A stretch of DNA of 64,000 bases from contig JAFEKR010000001.1 in the NCBI GenBank assembly GCA_019022495.1, forward strand, positions 2,790,001 through 2,854,000, written 5' to 3'. A program made the translations under genes and the position numbers. How positions within the stretch are numbered: position 1 is the stretch's first letter; every line of letters begins with the position of its first letter. The notes under the pieces are model-generated. The model did no database searches and was not told the origin of the DNA. It saw only the letters and a program-made list of their open reading frames with translations. This stretch comes from Epichloe hybrida (Eukaryota > Ascomycota > Sordariomycetes > Hypocreales > Clavicipitaceae). Below are positions 36,698 to 48,067 of this stretch, piece by piece.

Positions 36698-38383
36698 AGG
36701 TTTCAAGAGATATAAGGCCATTTTTCGAATTTCAGCAGCGTCCACGCATGTACCATGTCCGCTTTGCTCGCTTAGACCACGGCGCTGGAGGAAGTACTCC
36801 TCTGTAAGCGGGTTAATGTAATTAATTGACCATCTTGTACTACGTATTGAATCATTAAAGATGATCAAGTGTGTGTGGCTCTCGCAAATGGACTTTTGAA
36901 TAGGTAATCGGCTCCCATTCCCCCCCCCAAGGCCGCGAGTTGATTTTTTTTTTACTCTCCTCAATTTCCCTCGTGTCTTGAACTCTACTCGGAGCGTCCT
37001 GGCGTTATTATTAGAGCCTACGTTTCGTCAACGTGACTTTTGATAAAGAATCGCTGCCACGCATCATGCTGGACAAGAGTGAGGCAGAATTGTTGTTTTT
37101 GTCATTGCTCAGACTGCTACTGTTCATCTCATCAGCCCCCTTTGCTATCGGGAACATGTCGCCAACTTGTGGCCGCAAATGCTCACTTCCCTCCCGTCTA
37201 GCCACAACTGATCCGAAAGCTGCCCAGCCAGCCCAGCGTCCTGTCCCAAAAGAAAAAAAAAAACTTTTTTTTTTTCTTTTGTAAAAGTTTTAGTCCTTCC
37301 TCGCCCCCCAACTAGCTCCTCAGACTCCGTGTGTAAACTTGCCATCTCACATATCGGTGTCTGAGAGAACCACTTTGCCCAGATAAACCATCCGAGTCGT
37401 CCAGTGTTTGTCTGGCCCGCCTGCCAGATTTTAAGCCCCCCCCCCCCCGCGTCTGATGCCTTTCCTCTACCCATGGCATTTCAGTCGAAACCAGATCCGG
37501 CCCTGCTCGTAAACGTAGTGTCATAAGTGGTATCATAGCCCCCGCTATCCCCGATCCGTCGTCCTGTTTCCCTACCATTCCCATGTACCACAAGTTGTCA
37601 GAACTTTGGTTCCAGCTTCTCGAGAGAAGAGACAAAACAAGGGAAACAAAAAAAAAAAAGAAGAAGAATGATATCCACAATGATAACCTGATTACGCCTC
37701 TTCGCCCAGCTCTCGTAGCTAACACCAGTCCAATGCAGTAGCTACGCCAATAAGTTTGCCACAGCTGCGTCTTTTTGTGTCCATGACATGTGTGCTGTAA
37801 GTCCCTCTTTTGGTTTCAAGATTGTTTTCGTCGTTTCGTATAATGCACGCTTCACGAGAAACATGTAGGCAAAGATCTCCCGGCATCATATTCCACCTCA
37901 AGAGTCAACCCAAAAGGGAATTACCACAAGTCGGACAGGGGATAAAAAAAAACGACTGCTGCACCAATGCAGAATCGGAGTCGGATATGAGAATGAAAGA
38001 ATGAGAGGAACGGCAAAATCCTCGTTCGAGAGAGCACATTCGTCTCCGAATGTCGGTCCTCCTTCCAGAGTGCGCCAGAAAGAAAAAGGTGCACGCTAAA
38101 GGGAAAGGATATGGTTCTGGCGTGAAGCCTGACAAAGGCCCATGTCAGCCAGAAGAGCAAATCAAGTCCGCTTCGCCGTTTCCGCCAATTCGCCCCCCAA
38201 AAAATGTGCGAATAATGTACAATCCAACAAAAAAAAAAAAAAGATGAATCAACTCCCTTCGTTGTGCACATCTTTCGACCCAACCTCCCTCAAACTAGGA
38301 CGGAGATGAGTGCAAAGAGGCACCCGCCGCCTCACATCACCACCCACGTTTCTGTTCCCCCCCCCCACCAACTTGGAATGAAG
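36698..38383. other. convergent 3' flanks of the proline-rich gene and DHH1
   Basis: No gene is supported over 1.7 kb. Many A and T runs, a C13 run at 37436-37448 and a perfect A/T-rich palindrome at 37247-37281 are present. Confidence 0.55.
37247..37281. repeat. perfect 35-nt inverted repeat (17-bp arms, 1-nt loop)
   Basis: The left arm is CAAAAG followed by eleven A; the centre is one C; the right arm is eleven T followed by CTTTTG. The arms are exact reverse complements. It lies between two convergent genes and would give an A-rich then U-rich hairpin in transcripts from either side. Confidence 0.85.
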
Positions 38384-40091
38384 CTATGATTGGGCTTCGC
38401 GAAGTTGGCCGCGACCGCGACCAGCGCCGCCTCCGCCACCACCCCCGCGTCCTCGGTAGCCACGGCCACGGCCACGGCCACGGCCGCCGTTAAAGTTGTT
38501 GTGGTGGGCATTCTGGCTCTGCCAGTTTCCGTGCTGCTGTGGCATGGGTTGCTGAGGAAAAGTGCCCTGCTGAGGCTGCTGGGCGTTGTTTGGAAGGTTG
38601 GAAATTGGTCGGGGGATGGAGTCGGGATTTTCGTAAACGTAAAGGCTCTTATCGATGCTCGAGGGAATGGGCTGGATTTCAGTACCCAGGTCCCTCTCGA
38701 TGTTGTAGAGGTTGAAACGGTCGTCCCAGTTGATCAGGTTGATAGCCAGACCAAGATGGCCATAACGGCCGGATCGACCAATGCGATGTAGATATGTCTC
38801 GGCGTTCTTGGGAAAATCAAAATTGATGACAACATTGACAGCCTGAATATCGATACCACGGGTGAGGAGATCAGAGCACACCAGGTTCCGACAAACGCCA
38901 TTGCGGAAATCGTGGAAGACGCGGTTGCGGGCCTGCTGCTGCATTCTAGCGTGGCTGTAGAAGCATGAATAACCCAGCTCGGTGATCTTTTTGGCGAGAA
39001 GCTCGACTCGGTTGGTTGAGTTGCAGAAGATGATGGATTGGTTGATTTGGAGCTTGGAAAAGAGTGTGTTCAAGCAATGAACCTTTTGCTTTTCCTCAAC
39101 GAAAGCATAGTATTGGGTGATACCGCGGAGGGTAAGTTCGTCCATGAGGTTGATCTCATAAGGGGAGACCATGTTCTTGTCAGAGAAATCCTTAACCGAG
39201 AGGGGGAAGGTAGCGGAGAAGAGCATAACCTGGCGGTCTTTGGGGTGGAACTGAAGGAGCTGTTCGATGACAGGGGTGAATTCGACTGAGAGAAGCTTAT
39301 CCGCCTCGTCCATGATGAACATGGGGCATTCGCTCAGGTCGGCAACATTCTTTCCAGCGAGATCGAGGATTCGGCCGGGTGTTCCGACGACGATGTGAAC
39401 GGGCTCCTGCAGACGCAGGATGTCATCACGCAGACCGGTACCGCCGGTGGTGACCATGACGTTGATGCCCAGGTGCTTGCCAAGAGTCTTGCAAACCTGC
39501 GAGGTCTGCATGGCAAGCTCACGAGTAGGGACGAGAATTAAACATTGTATCTTTGACACCTTGGGGTTGATGCGCTCCAGGGTGGGGATAACAAAAGCCG
39601 CCGTCTTGCCCGTTCCATTCTTTGCTCTGGCCAAAATGTCCCGTCCGGTCAGGGCAACGGGGATAGCTTCTTCCTGAATCGGCGAGGGCTTTTCGAAACC
39701 AGCTTCGAAGATGCCCATGAGCAAGTCTCTTTTTAACGCAAAATTTTCGAACTCCAAGCCTTTCGTTTTCGTCACATCCTGAACAAAACACAGAGGGAAC
39801 AGATCCTCTTTAGTCCGAATGAAACCAACTTCATGTTTCTGAGCATCTGCATACCTCTGTTTGTTGTCTGTTATCCTTGGCAGGAAGCTTCAGGCTCTTT
39901 TTCCAGTCGTCGTTCTGTGGAGGGGCGCCATCGCTGCAAAGTCAAACGAAAAAGCCGGCGTCAGTCAATCAAGGCAACAATACTGCAAGAATTGCGATGG
40001 CTCCTCTACTACGCAGTTCGGCATCTGCCACATGAACATGAACGGACCTAAGTTGTGTGCTTCGCAGCTGGTCTACCAGCTGATCTGTCAT
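38384..40091 (-). CDS. DHH1: DHH1/DDX6 DEAD-box RNA helicase
   Basis: Three exons, 40091-40048, 39933-39855 and 39778-38384, encode about 505 residues. The 44-nt first exon gives [14 protein letters not shown]; exon 2 carries [19 protein letters not shown], the conserved Dhh1 lead-in; exon 3 opens [13 protein letters not shown]. The helicase core has a Q motif (PSPIQEEAI), Walker A AKNGTGKT (about residues 93-100), DEAD in [11 protein letters not shown] in LFSATFP, and motif [10 protein letters not shown]. The tail is Gln/Pro-rich and ends in a Gly/Arg RGG-like tract. Known role: translational repressor and decapping activator in P-bodies, partner of Pat1, Edc3 and the Ccr4-Not complex. Introns are GT-AG. 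Intact. Confidence 0.95.
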
Positions 40092-41083
40092 TTTGAAAAG
40101 ATTATAGGAGTAGGAAGGAGGACCACGAGTCGCAAACGGCTGGGGTAAGACGTGCACGTGTGTCGTGCAAAGCTGCCACAAGACACGCTCTCTAGCAGAG
40201 GTGATTTCGTGGCCGGGAGAGTTGATTGCGGTGGTGCGATGGTTTATGTCGACCGTTCAGATACCAAGGGCGGGCCGAGGAGGGAGGGAAGGGGAAGGAG
40301 GCTGGGTTGGTGGGCGTGCCGTGGGTAAGTCGTTTTCAGAGGGTTTTTGTGGAAAAGAAAAAAAGGGAAGGACGACCCGTTTGACAGAGCTGGCCGCCGA
40401 ATTGTTTGGCCCCTGTGTTCGCGAGTTCGTCAATGTTCTGATACCTTGTTTGAGTATTTCGTTTGTTTGAGGTGCAAAGCCCTTGTGTGCGTGTGCGAGC
40501 AGATTCGTTGGTGGAGGAAGTGCAGAGGTGTGGTTCAGCGCGAGGATTCCATCCGACTCAGCACAGCCAGGCAAACGTTTTGGTGATGTGCGGCCCAGCC
40601 AAATTCTAATATGTACAGCTTGTGGCATTGCTAGAGCAGGTCACGTGATCGCGAGGTCGCTCCGTGTTATTTTGGCACACCGACCGTGAAACCCGCCTGA
40701 TCACAGATGATTGGGGATTGAGCGATTTCAACATCCGAGTCGGACTGTAATCAAATTTCGCCTAGATGCCTGCAAGCCTCTGCTCCCTTTCCAGGTCTTG
40801 TCATCTTCACGAGCCCATCTCAAGGATTTTTTTTTGCGTACGGCCCTTTAAGATAAATCTGATCATCCCTCCATATGCCTTGTTGGGAATCGAATAAATA
40901 CAGAAGGAGTATATACGTGAAAAACGAATTGAGGGAAAAATGAAAAGAAGAAATAAAAGAGACGTGATAAACACCCATTCGAGTCATACAATAAGATGGT
41001 GCCATAGAGTTCTACGCCGTCAACAGCCTTGGTACTCATAAACCAAAAAAAAAAACCTGTGCCTCGCTCGTTTCACAGACGCT
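40092..41083. other. intergenic, DHH1 promoter and 3' flank of the acyl-CoA dehydrogenase
   Basis: DHH1 and the next gene both point left, so this holds the DHH1 promoter and leader plus the neighbour's 3' flank. Nothing else is supported. Confidence 0.55.
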
Positions 41084-42777
41084 TTACAGTTTCATGCCCA
41101 TGATCTGAGCGACCTTCAAAGACTGTCTCATGCTCAGATCCAACATGATCTCTTCGCTACCACCAGGGATAGCATAGGCCCTGACGTCTCGATACAGGCG
41201 CTCGACCTTGCCACCCTGGCCACCGCGCGAGTATGACAGACCACCGAATATCTGCGAAGCCTCACGAGCGCAGAACTCAAAGGTGACAGTCGATTGAGCC
41301 TTGAGACCAGCAATAGGTCCACCCAGACGAAGCATGGCCTCGTGCTCGCCCATCTTCTGGCACTGGTAAATCATACTCTCGAGCCAGTTGTAGGAAGCTT
41401 CAATTTGACGAGCCATGTGAGCGAGCTTCATACGAATGACGGGATGCTCAATGAGCTTCTTGCCAAAGGTGCGGCGCTTGTTGGCGTACTTGACGGACTC
41501 CTCGTAGCAGACGCGGGAGAAGCGCAAGCACTGAATGATGATGCCGATACGCTCGTGGTTGAAGTTGGTCATGATGACACCATAACCCTTGTCCTTCTTG
41601 CCGAGCAGGTTCTCCACCGGGACCTTGACATCCTCAAAGGTGATGTAGGTGGTTCCGGAGGACCACACACCTTGGCAGTCCATGCGGCGGGTGCTGACGC
41701 CGGGACCACGCTCAATGAGCAGCAGACTGACGCCGTTCATGCCCTCGCCGCCAGTTCGGACAGCAGTGGTGAAGTAGTCGGCCCAGATACCGTTTGTGAT
41801 CCACTTCTTCTCACCGTTGACGATGAAATGCTTGCCATCCTCGCTGAGCTTGGCCTCACATGTCAGGTTGGCAACATCACTACCGGCATCGGGCTCGGTA
41901 ATGGCCAAGCACACACGCTTGTCACCGGCCAAGATGCCGGGCATGATGCGATCCTTTAGGGCCTGGGAACCAAACTTCATGATGGGGGGGCAGCCGATTC
42001 CGAAACCTCCGATCAAGTTCCAGACGAAACCGCCAGAGCCGGCGCGGGACAACTCATCAGTGAGAAGCATCTCGTGGAAGAGATCCCAGCTCTCAGTGGG
42101 AACAGACTTGACGCCATCGGGGACGTACTGGGTGGGATAATGGACGCCCAAGAGACCGGCAAGATATCCACGACGACCCATCTCCTTGTAGATTTCCTCG
42201 GGCACGCGCTTGGCCTCGTCCCACTCAGTGACATTGGGCTCAATTTCATTCTCCATCCACTCACGAACCTCGGCACGGAGAGCAGCGTGCGTCTCGTTGA
42301 AGTAGGGCGAGTGGTTACCCTGATACCATGAGGGATCGGCGAAGGGAATCATGTCGCCAAAAGGCTCGAGGGCTTCTGCTTGCTCATCGCTCGAGCTGGA
42401 GGGTGCCTGCTTCTTGGGAGCCGGAGCAGCAGCGGGCTCGGGCTTGGGGTCAGCCTTGGGTTTGGTGTCGAGCGAGCCGACCTGCAGCTTGCCCTTGTAC
42501 TTTTTAAGGATGCCCTCATTGTGGTATTTCCAAAAGATCTTGGAGGCGTCCTTGCCAGCGACACGAGCGAGGATCTTTTTGCCGCCTGCAGGTGGAGAGA
42601 AGATGAGTCAGCATCTCGCAGGAGGGATGAATGGAAAGCGCGAAGAAGAAGAGGGAACATACCAGGATGTTCATCTTGGAACTTGGTAATATCGTACACG
42701 TCGCCATCGACAATAATGTACATGTCGTCGCCCTTGTTATGCGACGCGACGTCGCTCGTGGTGAATGTCTTTGACAT
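41084..42777 (-). CDS. cytochrome b5-acyl-CoA dehydrogenase fusion
   Basis: Two exons, 42777-42663 and 42585-41084, encode about 538 residues. Residues 1-80 are a cytochrome b5 heme domain: HPGG at 37-40 spans the intron, and H60 in WKYHNEG is the second axial ligand. A Pro/Ala/Lys linker of about 35 residues leads to an acyl-CoA dehydrogenase: N-terminal helical part, the FAD/substrate segment LAITEPDAGSDVANL, WITNG, and the C-terminal helical domain with the RTFGK loop and IPGGSEEIMLDL near the end, the usual site of the active-site Glu region. Known family role: FAD-dependent alpha,beta-desaturation of acyl-CoA. The fused heme domain suggests electrons may pass to or from cytochrome b5; that is inference. 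This architecture is typical of filamentous fungi. Confidence 0.92.
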
Positions 42778-45397
42778 GATGGGCTGACTGAATGTGTATT
42801 ATGCCACTGTCTGAGTACATGTATGTAATGGAAAAACACGAAGAAGATGATGACGGGTGAGAAATGGGGAAGAAGAGGCAAAGGTTTGGCCGGAAACGAG
42901 GCACATATGGGCATGGGTTTAAATTCACAGCGAGTCGGCATCGCACGACAATCACATGCGCCCAAAAGCCACTTTGTTTGGCAGCGAAGCCTTCCTCCGG
43001 CATCCGGCAACACAGGCAGGCCAGTTCATTCCCCGGAACGTGTGAACTTGTGGGGGAGAGGTGCACTGGCGCTGGCAACTGGCACTGGCGCTGGCAACTG
43101 GCACTGGCGCTGGCAACTGGCACTGGCGCTGGCAACTGGCACTGGCACTCGCCACTGGATTCTGGAATTGGGGCAGAGACTGACGACTATTGCATCATGT
43201 GGACTGGCAACCGTCCGGTCTTGCTGTCAACAGAAGACGACAAAGACAGTTGACTACCTGACGATGAGCACGTATCAGTATAGCCAAAGTATCAAGCATC
43301 AAGCATCAAGCATCAACTGGTCTCTTGTTCTCGAGGTAACCCACAGCCGCGCTCGTGGCATGTGAAGATTGCTGATGTCATGGATCGAGCCTGTGGGCCA
43401 GACACCGGCTTGACCGAGGCATCAGAAAATCATTCGCCAGTCCGCGTGCCAGCATTGCTAAGCAGCCCCAGCCCCAGCCCCAGCCCCAGCCTCAGCCCCA
43501 GTCAGCAGCCAGCAAAGCCAATTCGAAGTCTCGTGATCACGCCTGTGGGTGGCCGCCCGTGCAGGTCCCCCGAGGCCAGCAAACTACTAGCTCTGTACCG
43601 TCTTTACTCCGAATCCCATAACAGAACGCGCACAGTATGTGTGTGTTATGTGTAATATAAGAAGCCTTATACTCCGTATATACCTTCACATGGAACAAGC
43701 GCCGATGGGCCCCAAGTCTAACATAAACGTACACTTATCTATGTGGAATCTTCATCTTTACTATGAAAGACGTGCCCTAGTCACGTGATATCGTATAGTA
43801 GTCAGGAGGTCACTCTATTTCAGGCTAGCTGCTGCATGATCGAAAATCCATTGCTGCGTGTTTGCGAGCTCCATGGCAGGAAAAGATTGCATCGTGAGGT
43901 ACGGGGAAGAGGAACAAAAAAAGACTGACCAAGATGGAAATTTACATGGAAATGTGACGCGTCCATTGTGTACCCTGTGCCTGTCTTTCGCATGTCCGAG
44001 AAGGAGCTGCAGCAAAATCGCGGGGAAACAAAACAAATACGGAAGGATGCTAAAATGAGGCCTATGGCGATGATGTGGGCGTTGTAAAGATACCATCAAC
44101 ATTTAAGGGGTAGCAACCGAGAAGGAATCTTTCCTATTTGGTTAAATCTGTACGGAGCACGGATTAGGGCAATTTGAAAGCAGCAAAAGGATAATTTGCT
44201 TCCCCGCAGCGGAAGCCCGAGCAGGAGCAGGGATCCCTGGCCTGGGCCAATTTATTTCCTTTTCCCCCGATGCACGGAACCACAGAACCTGTCACGCCTC
44301 ATTCCTCTGCTGTTGGGCTGTTGGGATGTGCGTCCCGGTGTCACAGAACGGGGTCGTTCAATCCGTCTCCTCCTCTGGTGCAGGCTTGATTGCCGAGTTT
44401 GGATGACTGCGCTGCGCGTACAAAAGTAATCTATCTGCTGTCAAACAGGCAGCGATGGTTGTCTGTCTGGTGGGGTCTTTTGCATCACCCAGCAAACATT
44501 TGGGTCTGGCAGTCTGGTTCGTATCACGGTGTGCTATTTTAATTGACGGCTCATGTTAGGCGGGCTGTAGACCGGACGCTTGTGAGCCCGGTGTCAGTCA
44601 GTGCTGCAGACAACCAGACAACCTTGGTCTTATGTACAGTGGGTGTAGTGCCTCGGAACTTCAGAACCAGACCCCAACGGCGAGACATGCTGAAGTTGGC
44701 CTTGTTGGCGTGGGGGGTCGATGGGGGTCGATGGGGGCCGATGTCGAGTCTCACACGACCAAAGCGTTGCGGCTAGTCAATATGACGGACGGGGCCACGG
44801 AATACACATGTTACGACATGTTACGACATGTAACGGACTAATAACGTGGATTGATACTCGCTCGTGTGTGGTTTGGGCGGCCGGGCGCTGAAAACCTCCC
44901 ACCCATCCACCCCTGTCCACCACTGCCTTCTCGCGTCACCATATTGTTATTGTTATTGTCCATTCTTTCTATTCTTCACTCCTGAGTCCTTGCACGCTTC
45001 TCTCGGTTGTCGATCCAAACGCATCGGGCGACCAAGACAGTCCCACTCTCCTTCTTTTTCGTGGACTGCCCCGAGGAAGCTTGGTTGTCTCGGCCGTTGC
45101 TCTCGTTTTCTTCGCGACCGATTGCATTCGCTTCTCGTTCTGGACTCGTCCCTGACTCATTCCTCTCTGGTCTTTGACATTGCATCTTCGAGTTTACTTT
45201 TTCCCGAACCCGCCCTTGACGGACGACCGAATATAGTCAACTGCTTCCTCGTCGACAACACACCTTTCCCAAACTCTGTCGAACATCTCGTCGCTGCACA
45301 CCTTGGAATTCTGAAACCCGTAGCGGAGCCTCAACCTTTACTTGCTCATACACGAATATTTCGACCATCCAAAGAACCCCCTCCCCTCTCTCGCAAT
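42778..45397. promoter_or_regulatory. divergent upstream region acyl-CoA dehydrogenase/CRH gene
   Basis: About 2.6 kb with no supported gene. It contains the 19-bp minisatellite at 43063-43137, an (AGCCCC)n stretch at about 43464-43500, one TACTCCGTA word at 43670-43678 and a CT-rich leader at about 44960-45380 before the CRH start. Confidence 0.55.
43063..43137. repeat. 19-bp minisatellite, about 4 copies
   Basis: Units of GGCACTGGCGCTGGCAACT lie head to tail at 43081-43099, 43100-43118 and 43119-43137, with a nearly full copy just before. The unit itself is made of three diverged CTGGC hexamers. It sits about 290 bp upstream of the acyl-CoA dehydrogenase start. Confidence 0.95.
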
Positions 45398-46800
45398 ATG
45401 TTGCGATCCGTCGCTCTCGCCACCCTGCTGGGGGCTTGCTCTGTCTTGGCCGTAAAGTGCAATCTCGACAACAAATGCCCTCAGCATGCGCCTTGCTGTT
45501 CTCGTAAGTCAAACTTGCCCCCACTTGTGACACAATATACGCATGACTCGCAATGTACAGCAGCTGACCCAAATGCGTAGAATATGGCGAATGTGGTGTT
45601 GGTGCATTTTGTCTCGGTGGCTGTGATCCCCGCATGTCATACAACCTTTCGTCTTGTGTTCCCGCGCCGGTTTGCTCTGACCGAACTACTAAATTCACCA
45701 ACCTGGACAGCATTGCCGATGTCAGCAAATACTTGGGCGACTCTAGTAAAAAGGATTGGACCGCTCAGGGAGAGCCCGCGTCGCTTGATGGGAATGTCTT
45801 GCTGACTATGCCCAAGGGTAGCGTGGGAACTGTTCTTGCATCCACCACGTACATGTGATATGGTAATGTCAAGGCCAAGTTCAAGACTGCTCGTGGTCGA
45901 GGGGTTGTGACCGCCTTCATTCTTCTCTCGGATACCAAGGACGAAATCGACTACGAATTCGTTGGCGTCGACCTCGGAACTGCCCAGACTAATTACTATC
46001 ACCAAGGCATCATCAACTACCACAACTCTGGCAACATTACCTTGTCCGACACATTCAACAACTTCCACGAGTACGAAATCCGATGGACCCCTGACAAGAT
46101 TGAATGGCTCGTCGACGGTCAGGTCGGCCGCACCAAGCTGCGCAAGGACACCTGGAACGAAACCTCGCAAAACTGGATGTACCCGCAGACCCCGGCTCGT
46201 GTCCAGCTATCCATCTGGCCTGGCGGTGCTGCCACCAACGAAAAGGGCACTGTCAACTGGGCCGGTGGCGCCATGGACTGGAATGCTCCCGATATCAAGA
46301 ACGTTGGTTACTTCTACGCCACGTTTTCCGAGGTCAGCATCCAGTGCTACGATGCAAAGAACGCCCCTGGTACGAACAAGAACAAGAGCTACACTTATAG
46401 CAGCGTCAAGGCAACCAATGACACCATCATCGACGGCAATGGAGACACTGTCCTTGGTTCGTTTCTAGGCACCGGATTCGACTTGAAGAAGGACAAGGCA
46501 TCTGTTTCTCAAAGCGGCGATGCTTCCAAACAGACGGTGGCCACCATCCCCGGTGGCGGCAATGGTGCTGCTGGACAAGATCACAGCGGTGGCGATGGCA
46601 ACAAAAGCGGAGGCTCAGGCGGATCTGGTTCAGGCGGCTCGGGTGGCTCTGCCTCTTCCAGCAACTGTCCGCCAAACTCCTTCAATCAGGACTGCGGCAC
46701 CGGCAACAAAAAGGACAGTAACGGCGAGAGTCACGGTAACAAGGCGAGCGCCAGCGCATTGGCCATGGTTATCGCTGGCGTTGCGTTGTACTGGTTGTAA
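45398..46800 (+). CDS. CRH-type GPI-anchored cell-wall transglycosidase (GH16) with in-frame TGA
   Basis: Exons 45398-45503 and 45581-46800, 441 codons before the final stop. An N-terminal signal peptide (MLRSVALATLLGACSVLAV) is followed by a Cys-rich chitin-binding-like module (CNLDNKCPQHAPCCS-QYGECG), then the GH16 domain with the catalytic DEIDYE (E157 nucleophile, E161 acid/base). A Ser/Gly-rich stalk and a hydrophobic end (ALAMVIAGVALYWL) predict a GPI anchor. Known role: Crh1/Crh2 enzymes join chitin to beta-1,6- or beta-1,3-glucan in the wall. Codon 128 is TGA (45856-45858) exactly where the family has Trp (YMWYG). Frame and sequence continue perfectly on both sides. A nonsense allele, an assembly error or stop-codon readthrough are all possible. 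Confidence 0.88.
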
Positions 46801-47844
46801 GCGTGCGACGAAGTGCCTAGGTTTTGGCTTCTCGGGAGACATCAGCGCGATGAGGTCTGGCCTGATTGATGCATATTACTTTGCGATGCATATTTGGGTG
46901 TTTCATCTTTTCTCTCTTTTTCTCTTGGCCCCCCCTTGTCTCTGTTCATTGCAGATTTTTCATGTTACTTATTTTACACCCCGGGCGAGTGTTTATTATT
47001 GTTTCCCCCCCCCCCCTTTTTTTTTTTTGGCTTGTCTTGTCATTACAGAGCTTGAGCCTGATTGATGCCTCTTTGACATGGTTGTATTTACATGACGGCT
47101 TGAACGTACACAAAGCGTATGTATGGATTGGATGGGGATCGGGTCCGATGCGTTTGCTCGTGGCCCGGACTTGACATGAGCGGACATGGAGGATCGTAAT
47201 GACGCCTTGGGTGTTTCACTCGTTGAAGAAGGAAAGCCAAGGCTGAAGCATTTTAAATTGAATAAGCGATTGACTCGATGCAAGGGCCAGACGGTGATTT
47301 CGACGCAATATGTGCTTCGGTTGTACCTGTAGAGGCGTGGGTGTGTGTATGTATGCGCACTGCTTACACTTCCAAAGTGTGCTCACAGGCAATTCGTCCG
47401 GGAGCCATGTTGGCATTTTGTTTCATTCTTGAGCCTCGATGCAGCAGTAATTGTCAAAGACCAATCCGTGGAACGCTCTTGAATGAACAGAGGACATCGA
47501 ATGAATGAAGGAGGACAAAGAAGAGGGGGAGGGAGGGGCAAATTAGCCGCGTCGCTTCTCCACCAATTGATCCTTTTCGGCCAAGTACGTGTGAATCAAA
47601 CGCGCATCACGCGCGTTCCTGTGGCCCCCCGGCCCCCTTGTTCCATTCGCCGTTCAGCTGTTCAGCTGCCTTTTCTGTCTGCCACGCTGGGTTTCCATTG
47701 GCCGGTGTTTCTTTTCCATTTCGTTTCCTGCGCCTTGTTCCTTGTTGCTGCAACAAACGGGGGGGCGCTTGTGAGAGCCGCTGTGATGCTGTTCTGATTT
47801 ACATTCATCTGCTGGAAACATTTTAAAAAGACCGGGGTTGCTTC

Positions 47845-47846
<2 letters not shown>

Positions 47847-47876
<30 letters not shown>
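47847..47876 (+). promoter_or_regulatory. A30 poly(dA:dT) tract in the lactonase promoter
   Basis: Thirty consecutive A, then GAGGAAGAAGAAGA, 20 bp before the TATA word. Poly(dA:dT) tracts exclude nucleosomes in fungal promoters. It could also be the scar of a reverse-transcribed poly(A) tail, but no gene copy adjoins it. Confidence 0.6.
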
Positions 47877-47881
<5 letters not shown>

Positions 47882-47895
47882 AGAAGAAGACGCTC

Positions 47896-47901
47896 TATAT
47901 A
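47896..47901 (+). promoter_or_regulatory. TATA box of the lactonase gene
   Basis: TATATA 167 bp upstream of the start codon, followed by a CT-rich leader that ends AACAACATCGTATC before the ATG. Confidence 0.6.
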
Positions 47902-48067
47902 CCATTCCATCCTCTTTTCGTTCTACTTTACTTCCGCTAATCTTGATAAAAACCCCATTTTTTCCCCCTTCCTTCTCTTCTCTCATTTTCAGCACCGAAA
48001 ACCAAACACAAAGACGGGCTCGAAGCTCATCTTTCCTCCCTGGCCCCAAACTAAACAACATCGTATC

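Larger units (their letters stand above)
46801..48067. other. CRH 3' flank and lactonase promoter
   Basis: No gene is supported. It holds a C12T12 tract at 47005-47028 and, before the lactonase, an A30 tract and a TATA word. The long open frame on the opposite strand of the lactonase region is a shadow of that gene. Confidence 0.6.

Noticed and set aside
43460..43500. CRISPR-like or satellite array from AGCCCC units
   Set aside because: Simple hexanucleotide repeat without spacers, in a eukaryotic genome.
45840..45880. An intron spanning the TGA in the CRH gene
   Set aside because: No usable GT/AG pair keeps the conserved YM-x-YGNVKAKF passage, which is contiguous on both sides of the codon.
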